NCBI RefSeq assembly: GCF_030165005.1
Contig: NZ_JASNNW010000026.1
Coordinates: 1 to 44,330, forward strand
Reading direction: 5' to 3'
Length of the DNA: 44,330 nt
Source: Blastococcus capsensis
GTDB taxonomy: Bacteria > Actinomycetota > Actinomycetes > Mycobacteriales > Geodermatophilaceae
Position 1 is the first letter of the stretch. The number at the start of each line of letters is the position of its first letter. Under the pieces are notes generated by a model. That model worked only from the letters and a program-made list of their open reading frames with translations. It did not search any database and was not told the DNA's origin. Positions 1 through 9,060 of this stretch are shown here, one piece after another. A program made the position numbers and the translations under genes.

Positions 1-748
1 AGCAGCCGATCTCCAGCGGGAAGCCCTGGCGGTCGACGAGCAACCCGACCACGACTTGCGGGTCGACTCGCCGTTCCTTGGAGTAGCCGACTTTCCGCAG
101 GTCGTCCTCGTGTTCGGCCTCGAAGTACAGCGTCGTCACGTCGTAGAGGCACAAGGTCAGATCCCCGACCGTGCTGGCGCGGGCGAAGCACGCCGCTGCG
201 ACCCGAGCCCGGTAGTCGCCCCTCACCGCCTTACGCAGGGTGCGGTTCATCGTCGGGTAGCTGGCCGGCCGGCGCCCCAGGTCGGTGAGCACCCGACCGG
301 CGTCCAGCAGTGATGTCGGTTCCACGATCCGGGCGATGACCAAGTCGCAGAACACCTCATCGGTGGCCGCAGTGAATCCCAGCGCGGTGACCACCCCGAG
401 CAGGGCGTCGTACAGCAGCCGGGACCCGGTCGCCAGCACCCGGCCTCCGCTGTCCCGCGCAGCCGCCGACCGGCGAGCTGGCGGCGCCGGCACCGCCGGC
501 AGCACGCCCTGCCCGCCCGGGGCCCCGGCCAGCGGCAACACCCGCGGCGTGGGCTCGACCCCCAGATCCAGCACGCCTTGGGCCGGGTCACCCAGCAGCT
601 CCCGGGCCCGCTGCATCAGCACCCCGAGCTCGGCATCGGTGTGCGCCGACCCCACGTGCTTGACGATCTCCTGCCGCCCGGCCCGGTACGCCGCGATCTG
701 CACCGCCGTGGCCCCAGAGGCGGTCCGCACCCGCCGGATGAACGCCAC
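1..748 (-). CDS. IS1634-type transposase, partial (window edge)
   Basis: This is a DDE-type transposase of the IS1634 group, which would catalyse cut-and-paste movement of its insertion sequence. Reading the minus strand from a GTG at 748 gives an N-terminus with RVRTASGATAVQ and HVGSAHTDAEL, which are typical of these proteins. A domain ending in YDVTTLYFEAEHEDDLRKVG then carries the first catalytic aspartate, followed by SKERRVDPQVVVGLL. The frame is open to base 1, so only the N-terminal 249 residues are seen and the remaining catalytic residues lie outside. No frameshift is visible. The family call is by motif recognition; the start is my choice because no other start with comparable family N-terminal sequence follows. 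Confidence 0.85.
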   Translation of the reverse strand, partial: MAFIRRVRTASGATAVQIAAYRAGRQEIVKHVGSAHTDAELGVLMQRARELLGDPAQGVLDLGVEPTPRVLPLAGAPGGQGVLPAVPAPPARRSAAARDSGGRVLATGSRLLYDALLGVVTALGFTAATDEVFCDLVIARIVEPTSLLDAGRVLTDLGRRPASYPTMNRTLRKAVRGDYRARVAAACFARASTVGDLTLCLYDVTTLYFEAEHEDDLRKVGYSKERRVDPQVVVGLLVDRQGFPLEIGC

Positions 749-780
749 ACCCCGACCCTAGGCTGACCCCGTTAGTGCGT
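1..780 (-). mobile_element. End of an IS1634-like insertion sequence
   Basis: The transposase gene implies an insertion sequence whose transposase-start end lies between about 749 and 790. I could not identify the terminal inverted repeat or target duplication because the other end lies outside the window. Bases 749-912 show no further gene. The element sits directly beside a gene of unusual composition (913-3717), which suggests an accessory insertion region. Confidence 0.55.
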
Positions 781-912
781 GAAACCGCGCCAAGTCCAGA
801 CCGTCCCCGCAGCTCAGCGAGCCGCAGCGGAAATGATCATGCAGCCCCGATCGAAGTCAGGTCGGAGAGTCAGTCACGCCGAGACGAAGCGCTACGGTCC
901 AAGCGGACGTCG

Positions 913-3717
913 CTAGACAGTCCGCCCCACGGCCGCGGCGAGTCGGACCGCAGCCGATCTGTGCGCGCCCAACTTCTCGAGAATAGGTAGTGGCCACTCC
1001 GCACCTCTGTCACGGAATGCGTGCAGCCGGATGGCGATGGTTAGAGGCGCCAGGATCCCTGGGTCTCCAGCGGCTCGTTCGAGGGCCGCTAGCGCAAGCG
1101 CCTCAGGCTGCCTTTCAGCGGACTCTGCGATGCAGGCTGCTGCACCGCTCCGAACCTCAGGATCAGGGTCTCCGAGGAGAACGGTCCATGCGAGCACATC
1201 ACCCCCCAGCGTCGCCGCCTCGATCAGACGAGCCGAGTCCGACCGCAACTGCTTTCCGCCGGTCACTGATTGCGCTACCAGGCGTGCCACCTCAGTCCGG
1301 GATAAAGCGCCGCTGGCTACCGCAAGGGTCAGCATTGACGCACCCTTCTCACGACCTGCCATCCACCCGTGGTCAGGCAGCTCTGCGTCTTCGAGGAAGG
1401 CAGGCGCGATAGACCGAAAGCGCTCCTGGACGTTGGCGGGATACTCCCGAAAGTGGCTCGCGATGAACCTGGCCGCTCCCCGCTTGTCCTCACCGCTGAC
1501 TTGAGGCTCCACGAGGGTCTCAATCAACTCATCCCAGCGCGCCAATGTCGGCCAGTGGAAATTCAGCAGCGCCACAGTGCGCCCTGAGTCATGTCCACCA
1601 AATCCATAACTATGCGCACGAGCCGAGGCCACCGCGCCTGCTAGCCGCGAGGAATGACGCTCGATCGCCGATCTGGCCGCCTTTTCCGTCAGCTGCCTAA
1701 CGTCACCGATAGCGCCCAATGCATCATCGTCCCCTTCCTCCGCCCTAGCCATCATAGAGCTCATGGCCTCGTCAGTTCCCGCGAGCTCGGCCAGTGAGGC
1801 GGAGAGGCCTTGCCCAGATTGCCTAGAGATCGCTCCAGAGAGACCAGTCCACTCCCCCATCTCCATCTCGACAAAGGGCCCCATCCTGCTCACCAGGCGC
1901 CCGTACGAGTTTTCAAGGACGCCGTCACCCACGTCGGGCATGGCACACACATGCGCCATAATGGCGCGACGGCCCTCCTTGCCACAGGCCCGAACGAGAC
2001 CGGTTAGCGCATCCACAACGTAGAGACGAACGATGAAGGTCGGGCTAACTCGGGCCACAAAGGAGGGGGTGTCTTCGAGTATCCTGAGACACTCGGACAC
2101 TGCACTATGTGCGGAATCACTAGAGAGGAAGTCGCCGGCGCGCCGCCATAGCTCCAACGTCGATCGCGCCAACGAATGGCACCAATGCGCAGGAACCGTC
2201 GCCTCGACCCAATCGGCCATGACCTCGGCTGGGCCATTCGTCTCGAGCCACTGCGCCACCAGTTTCAGGGACTCAACGTCCCCCGACAGTCGGAGTGACG
2301 CAAGCGCGGACCCAAGACTGGCTCGATCATTCGCCGCCTGCGTGACCCGATACATGGCGGCCTGACGGAGCGCGGATCGATACGCGGAATAGTCAGCGGC
2401 GAGCTGACCCGTGGCCGAGGCACTCCATAGCCGGGCAGCAGCGACATCTTCGACGGACCATCTTCGAGTCCGATCCTGGACTCGGAGCCTGAAGTTCTTC
2501 GTAAGTGCGTCTGCGAGCCCGTAGCTGAGGGACTGCTGTCGCCACCAGGCCATCACATTATCCGAGAAAGTCAGGAACGAATCCCGCTGCCCCTCTCGCG
2601 CCCCAATCTCAGCGGTGCTGAAGATCAACCAGGCGGCTGATGCGCGTATCGCTCGAAGGGTGACGTCGTCACCCGGATCAGACTGAGAGACGATCCTGTC
2701 GGCTAGGGCTCGAGCCTCGGACACCCGACCAACCTCGAACAACAGATTCATCATGTGCGCAGACAGCCACGCATGGTCAGTGGGTTCATGGCGGTCACCA
2801 TCAACCTCCTCAGCGGCCAACCTTAACGCTTCATCCCACTTCTCTTCGTCCACGAGGTGGCAAATCATCAGCGCAGATGCGGCAGCGCGGTTCGCGGAGC
2901 CAGCGGGCGCTGCGTCGCGCAGGGCGGTGAAGAGGCTCCACGCTCCCGCTTCCCTCATGGCGGCCTGCCATGACGCACCAACCAACCGCCAACGCCACTC
3001 CCTGCGCCCTAATGCCTCTGACTCAGAAGGCACATCACCGTGCTCCTCAGCGGCCGCACGATAGTCACGCAGACGACCTGCATATATCAGCGCTAGAGCC
3101 TCCTCGGCCGAGATGGCCGACTCAGTACCGGCGCTCGGGTGGGGGGCTACGAGTCGCGGCGCCAGTAGCGCCGTTCTGAGACGGCGACCCATGCTCAGGG
3201 AGTGGACTCCCGCGCTCCACGCGGATCCTTGATAGTCGGGCGCTGACAGACCTGTGGTGGCCACGTTGATCAACGACTGCAGATGACCCATGTCGATCGT
3301 TTGCGCTCTGGGTACAGCGATACGAACGCCGTCTCCGGTTGAGACCAGAGCATCGGCTGTCACATGCGCCCAATACGATACTCGCGAATCTTCGTCATTC
3401 AAGACGACGATATGGGGAATGGCGTGGTTTACCCAATAATCGAAATGCCTTGCGTCGGACTCATAGAACCACCACCCAGATACGTCTCCGGTCGCCACAT
3501 CCTTGATTTCATGGCTGAACCAACTGTGGCCAGACTTAACCTGGATGCCAATAAGGACATGTAGATCGAATCTTCGTCCATCACGGACTTGGCAGTAGAT
3601 GTCTGTCCCTAGGTCGTGATTACTGTTCTCAACGGGACCCCAGTTGATCCTGCGCAGGTTTCCCATAACGTCGCTTATCCCAGATGTGCCAATTCGTTCT
3701 TCGCGACTAGCTCGCAC
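913..3717 (-). CDS. DUF4365 nuclease-like protein with TPR/HEAT-like repeats
   Basis: This is a 934-residue cytoplasmic protein. Residues 1-150 match the DUF4365 fold, a PD-(D/E)xK nuclease-like domain. The candidate site is E30, then GTDI with D39, then IGIQVKSG with Q59 and K61. The family often uses Q in place of E in the last motif. Residues 200-700 are long amphipathic helices with TPR-like sections, for example ARALADRIVSQ. The C-terminus has HEAT-like repeats (LLGDPDPEVRSGAAACIAE and LGAHRSAAVRLAAAV). The start is GTG 3717, which keeps the first DUF4365 helix; M18 at 3666 is an alternative. Base and codon use is clearly less GC-rich than all later genes, and an IS lies next to it, so recent transfer is likely. 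A role in phage defence is inferred from the fold and setting, not shown. Confidence 0.7.
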   Translation of the reverse strand: MRASREERIGTSGISDVMGNLRRINWGPVENSNHDLGTDIYCQVRDGRRFDLHVLIGIQVKSGHSWFSHEIKDVATGDVSGWWFYESDARHFDYWVNHAIPHIVVLNDEDSRVSYWAHVTADALVSTGDGVRIAVPRAQTIDMGHLQSLINVATTGLSAPDYQGSAWSAGVHSLSMGRRLRTALLAPRLVAPHPSAGTESAISAEEALALIYAGRLRDYRAAAEEHGDVPSESEALGRREWRWRLVGASWQAAMREAGAWSLFTALRDAAPAGSANRAAASALMICHLVDEEKWDEALRLAAEEVDGDRHEPTDHAWLSAHMMNLLFEVGRVSEARALADRIVSQSDPGDDVTLRAIRASAAWLIFSTAEIGAREGQRDSFLTFSDNVMAWWRQQSLSYGLADALTKNFRLRVQDRTRRWSVEDVAAARLWSASATGQLAADYSAYRSALRQAAMYRVTQAANDRASLGSALASLRLSGDVESLKLVAQWLETNGPAEVMADWVEATVPAHWCHSLARSTLELWRRAGDFLSSDSAHSAVSECLRILEDTPSFVARVSPTFIVRLYVVDALTGLVRACGKEGRRAIMAHVCAMPDVGDGVLENSYGRLVSRMGPFVEMEMGEWTGLSGAISRQSGQGLSASLAELAGTDEAMSSMMARAEEGDDDALGAIGDVRQLTEKAARSAIERHSSRLAGAVASARAHSYGFGGHDSGRTVALLNFHWPTLARWDELIETLVEPQVSGEDKRGAARFIASHFREYPANVQERFRSIAPAFLEDAELPDHGWMAGREKGASMLTLAVASGALSRTEVARLVAQSVTGGKQLRSDSARLIEAATLGGDVLAWTVLLGDPDPEVRSGAAACIAESAERQPEALALAALERAAGDPGILAPLTIAIRLHAFRDRGAEWPLPILEKLGAHRSAAVRLAAAVGRTV

Positions 3718-3801
3718 TCAGATCTCCGTTCGAAGCGACGACCCGCAGTTTAAAACGCGCAATTGCAGGCGCGATCACCCTATTGATTGCGCTCTAGTTG
3801 A

Positions 3802-5669
<1,868 letters not shown>

Positions 5670-5670
5670 A

Positions 5671-5735
5671 GAAGGACCCGCTCCTCCCCACCCCTCGCAT
5701 GCTCGGGGCGGGCCCCTGGAGCGGGCCGCTCCAGC
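5671..5735. terminator. GC-rich hairpin region after the metallopeptidase gene
   Basis: Two bases after the stop begins a strongly structured stretch. It contains GGAGCG-GGC-CGCTCC (5718-5732), and an upstream GGACCCGCTCC that can pair with the same GGAGCGGG. This allows alternative stems. There is no U-tract. It could be an intrinsic-type terminator for the guaB1 pair or a repeat element. Confidence 0.4.
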
Positions 5736-5763
5736 AACTCACCGGCGGGTAGCGTGGGACGAC

Positions 5764-6099
5764 GTGCCCGACGACATCGCTGCCACCGGCAAGCTGCCGA
5801 TCAAGATGCTGCACGACCGCATCCTGGTCGCGCTCCGCAAGGAGGACGGCGACCGTCGCTCCACCGGCGGCATCCTCATCCCGGCGACCGCGCAGGTGGC
5901 CAAGCGGCTGGTGTGGGGTGAGGCGCGCGGCATCGGCGCGAGCGTGCGCCAGGTGAAGGTCGGCGACCAGGTGCTCTTCTCGCCCGAGGACCAGCACGAG
6001 GTCGAGGTGCACGGCGAGGACCTGATCATCCTGCGCGAGCGCGACGTGCACGCCGTCGCCGCCGAGCGCATCGAGGAATCGACCGGCCTCTACCTCTGA
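5764..6099 (+). CDS. GroES-like (Cpn10) co-chaperone, solitary
   Basis: This 111-residue protein has the Cpn10 fold. It shows an N-terminal LPIKMLHDRILVAL strand, a mobile-loop segment DRRSTGGILIPATAQ, then VKVGDQVLFSP and EDLIILRERDVHAVA at the C-terminal end. It differs from canonical GroES. The roof hairpin between the mobile loop and VGDQVLF is short and lacks the usual VVAVGPG pattern, and there is a C-terminal extension EERIEESTGLYL-like. There is no groEL next to it. GTG 5764 is chosen because the family N-terminus follows closely. It may be a secondary co-chaperone; partner and role are not known from the sequence. Confidence 0.85.
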   Translation: MPDDIAATGKLPIKMLHDRILVALRKEDGDRRSTGGILIPATAQVAKRLVWGEARGIGASVRQVKVGDQVLFSPEDQHEVEVHGEDLIILRERDVHAVAAERIEESTGLYL

Positions 6100-6308
6100 G
6101 TCCCTACCGCTCGGCACGCCCAGCTGGACCGCGGCGCGGCGCCGGGCGGCAGGGGCGGGGTGTGGACGGCCACGGCGGCGCAGCGCCGCGGCGGGGAGGC
6201 CGCGGGGGCAGTTCCCGGACGGGCGCCGCGGACGATCCTCGGCGAATGGCCGGCCGACACGCCGACGGCGACCACCACGCGACGATGATCGACGCGGCGG
6301 AGGGGCGC

Positions 6309-7247
6309 TCAGATCTCGCCGGCGCGCAGCCGGGCCAGCCAGGCGTCGGCGTCGGCGAACGCGGCGTCGGACGACTCCGGCCGCACCGGCCGGTTCTCCC
6401 GCCCGTCGGCACGGGGGTAGGAGCCGAGGAACCGCACGTCGTCGCAGAGCCGGTGCAGCGCGGCCAGCGCCTCCCCCACCCGCGGGTCGGCGACGTGCCC
6501 CTCGCAGTCCAGGGAGAAGGAGTACACGCCGAGCCGCTGCCGGGTGGGACGCGACTCGATGCGGGTCAGGCTGATGCCGCGGACGGCGAACTCCTGCAGC
6601 AGCTCCAGCAGCGCCCCGGTGCGGTCGCCGACGACCGCCACCAGCGAGGTCTTGTCGTTCCCGGTGGGCGCGGGCAGCGGACCGGGGCGCGACACCAGCA
6701 CGAACCGGGTCACCGCACCCGGGTGGTCGGCGACGTCGTCGGCCAGGACGTCGAGGCCGTACCGCTCGGCCGCGATCGCCGCGCAGACCGCCGCGTCGAA
6801 CTCGCCGGCCGCCACTGCCGCGGCCGCAGCGGCGGTGGACGTCGTCGGCAGGGGCGAGATGCCGGGGAGCAGCTCGGTGAGCCGCCGGCCGGTCTGGGCG
6901 AGCGCATGGGGATGGCTGGCCACCGAGCCGACGCCGGCCAGCGCGGTCCCCGGGCGCACCGCGAGCACGAAGGCGACGTCCAGGAAGACCTCGGCGGTGA
7001 TCACCAGCGGCTCGCCGTCGGCCAGCCCGTCCATCGTCGCGGGCACCGAGCCCTCGACGGAGTTCTCCAGCGGGACCAGCGCCGCATCGGCGTCCCCCGA
7101 CCGGACGGCGGCCAGCGCGGCGGCGACACTCGGCTGGGGGTCGCGCCGTCCCTCCGGGGCAGTGATCGCCCTGCTCAGGGCCGCTTCGGTGAAGGTACCC
7201 TCGGGCCCCAGATAGGCGAACCGCGACGGAGACGGACTGGGTGGCAT
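6309..7247 (-). CDS. pheA: Prephenate dehydratase
   Basis: This enzyme converts prephenate to phenylpyruvate in phenylalanine synthesis. The 312-residue protein has the PDT domain from FAYLGPEGTFTEAAL (residues 10-24) through PLENSVEGSV (59-68). The catalytic TRF motif is at 180-182 in GAVTRFVLVSR. An ACT regulatory domain follows, SLVAVVGDRTGALLELLQEF, with ESRP at 231-234, the phenylalanine-binding signature, so feedback inhibition by Phe is expected. ATG 7247 gives MPPSPSPSRFAYLG; an ATG three codons upstream (7256) is equally possible, and neither has a clear ribosome site. The gene is divergent from the diguanylate cyclase at 7365. Confidence 0.93.
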   Translation of the reverse strand: MPPSPSPSRFAYLGPEGTFTEAALSRAITAPEGRRDPQPSVAAALAAVRSGDADAALVPLENSVEGSVPATMDGLADGEPLVITAEVFLDVAFVLAVRPGTALAGVGSVASHPHALAQTGRRLTELLPGISPLPTTSTAAAAAAVAAGEFDAAVCAAIAAERYGLDVLADDVADHPGAVTRFVLVSRPGPLPAPTGNDKTSLVAVVGDRTGALLELLQEFAVRGISLTRIESRPTRQRLGVYSFSLDCEGHVADPRVGEALAALHRLCDDVRFLGSYPRADGRENRPVRPESSDAAFADADAWLARLRAGEI

Positions 7248-7364
7248 CCCGGGCATCCGACGAGGGTAGTGCGCTGAGCACGAGGCGGTCGCCCGGCCCG
7301 GGAGCAGGGGCGGGCCACCGGCAGCACCGGCCTCGCGGCCGCCTACCCCTGACTGGAGGGATGC

Positions 7365-9038
7365 GTGACCCCCGCCCCCGCCCGCGTTCCCCCCATGGGG
7401 CTGGAGGCTGCGCTGTGGCGGCTGCTCGACGCCGGTCAGCGGGAGGATCCCACCCGGTTCCATGCTCTCCTCGACGAGGCCGAGGACACGTTCGCGGGCA
7501 GCGACGAGCCCCTCTGGACCGCCTGGCGGCACGTGGTGCGCGCCTGCAGGAACCAGCTCGACGGCAACCAGGACGCCACCGCGGACGAGATCGCCGCGGC
7601 GCGGGAGCTGCTGGACCGGTGCCCGGTGTCGGCGGAGACCGCCGTCCTGATGGCGTACCTCGCGCACGTCGAGACCGCCTGCGACCACCTCGACCACGCG
7701 ATGCTGCTCGCCGTCGACGCCAGCCTGCTCACCGACGGGCGGTCCGGACAACCCTCGCGCCCCCTGCTGCAGGCCCACCGCTGGCTGTCGATGACCCTGT
7801 CCGGCCTCGACCTGGAGGAGCTGGCCGTTGCGCACGCCGTCCGGGGCCACCGGGTGGCCGCGGCACTGCCCGACGTCGGCGACCGCTGGCGGCTGCTGCT
7901 GCTCGCCGCCCGCCAGCGCGTCGAGCTCGCCCAGACGCTGCGCCGCCGCGGGGACGCCGGCCGCGCCGGGCGGCTGGCCGCCGAGGCCATCTCCTGCGCC
8001 ACGCAGGCCCGGGAGCTGCCCTGGGAACCGGAGCAGGCCGACGCCGACCTCCTGGACGTGGTGCAGGCCTGGGGGCTCGTCTGCAGCGGCGAGCTGGACG
8101 CCGCTCTCGGCCCGCTGCGGCGGGTCCGCCGGTCGCTGCAGCGCGACGGCGGCCTGTGGCTGCGCGGCTACACCGATCTGGTCCTCGCCCGGCTGCTCGC
8201 CGCGCTCGCCCGGCGGGACGGCGACGTGACGATCGGCGAGGAGGCCATCGACCTGCTGGTCGACGCCTCCGGGGCGTTCGCCGCCACCGGGGACCGCCGC
8301 CGCTACCGGCAGACCCTGCTGGAGCTCGGCCAGGACTACGCCGATCTCGGCCGGCCGGCCGAGGCGCTGCACTGGCTGGAGGCCTACCGCGCCGAGACCG
8401 GGCGCGCGCACGCCCGCAGCCGCGAGATGTGGGCGGAGATGTTCGTCCGCCGCAGCCGACTGCGCGAGGCCGAGCGCCAGGCGGCACTGCTGCGCCGGCA
8501 CGCGCTGGAGGACCCGCTCACCGGCCTGGGCAACCGGCGCAGCGCGGAGCGCCGGCTGGGCGCCCTGCGGCTGGGCGAGGAGCCGCTGTCGCTGGCCGTC
8601 GTCGACGTCGACCGGTTCAAGGAGGTCAACGACGACACGTCGCACACCCACGGCGACGCCGTCCTGCGCCGGGTCGCCGACCTGCTCCGCGAGCACAGCC
8701 GTGGGGACGACGAGGTGTACCGCTGGGCCGGGGACGAGTTCCTCGTCCTGCTGCCGACGGCGACCGAGGCGCAGGCGCTCGTGGTGATGGAGCGGCTGCG
8801 GTCCGCAGTCGCGGAGGCAGACTGGAGCGACCTGCGGCTGCCCGATCCGGTGACCGTCAGCATCGGCGTGGCCACCGCACCGGCGGCGCCGGACGGGCAG
8901 CCGGGCACCGTCGTGGGCTGGCGGTCGCTGTTCGACACCGCGGACCTGCACCTGTTCTCCGCCAAGCGGCTGGGGCGCAACCGGGTGCGCGCCCACGGCC
9001 CGGCCGACGCGGCCACCGGTCGCGGGGCGAGCGCGTGA
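7365..9038 (+). CDS. TPR-like helical protein with GGDEF diguanylate cyclase domain
   Basis: This 557-residue soluble protein should make c-di-GMP from GTP. Residues 1-385 are helical TPR-like repeats (for example YRQTLLELGQDYADLGRPAEALHWLEAYRAE), probably a sensing or docking module. Residues about 385-535 are a GGDEF domain: DPLTGLGNRRSAERRL, the metal site VVDVDRFKEVND, and signature AGDEF at 455-459. The first G is replaced by A, a variant tolerated in some active cyclases. An RxxD inhibitory site (RGDD) lies five residues before the signature, so product inhibition is expected. GTG 7365 follows a GGAGGG site at 7355. No membrane segment is seen. The next gene is a paralogue in tandem. 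Confidence 0.88.
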   Translation: MTPAPARVPPMGLEAALWRLLDAGQREDPTRFHALLDEAEDTFAGSDEPLWTAWRHVVRACRNQLDGNQDATADEIAAARELLDRCPVSAETAVLMAYLAHVETACDHLDHAMLLAVDASLLTDGRSGQPSRPLLQAHRWLSMTLSGLDLEELAVAHAVRGHRVAAALPDVGDRWRLLLLAARQRVELAQTLRRRGDAGRAGRLAAEAISCATQARELPWEPEQADADLLDVVQAWGLVCSGELDAALGPLRRVRRSLQRDGGLWLRGYTDLVLARLLAALARRDGDVTIGEEAIDLLVDASGAFAATGDRRRYRQTLLELGQDYADLGRPAEALHWLEAYRAETGRAHARSREMWAEMFVRRSRLREAERQAALLRRHALEDPLTGLGNRRSAERRLGALRLGEEPLSLAVVDVDRFKEVNDDTSHTHGDAVLRRVADLLREHSRGDDEVYRWAGDEFLVLLPTATEAQALVVMERLRSAVAEADWSDLRLPDPVTVSIGVATAPAAPDGQPGTVVGWRSLFDTADLHLFSAKRLGRNRVRAHGPADAATGRGASA

Positions 9039-9060
9039 GCTCACCCGGGGAGGAGAGCAC

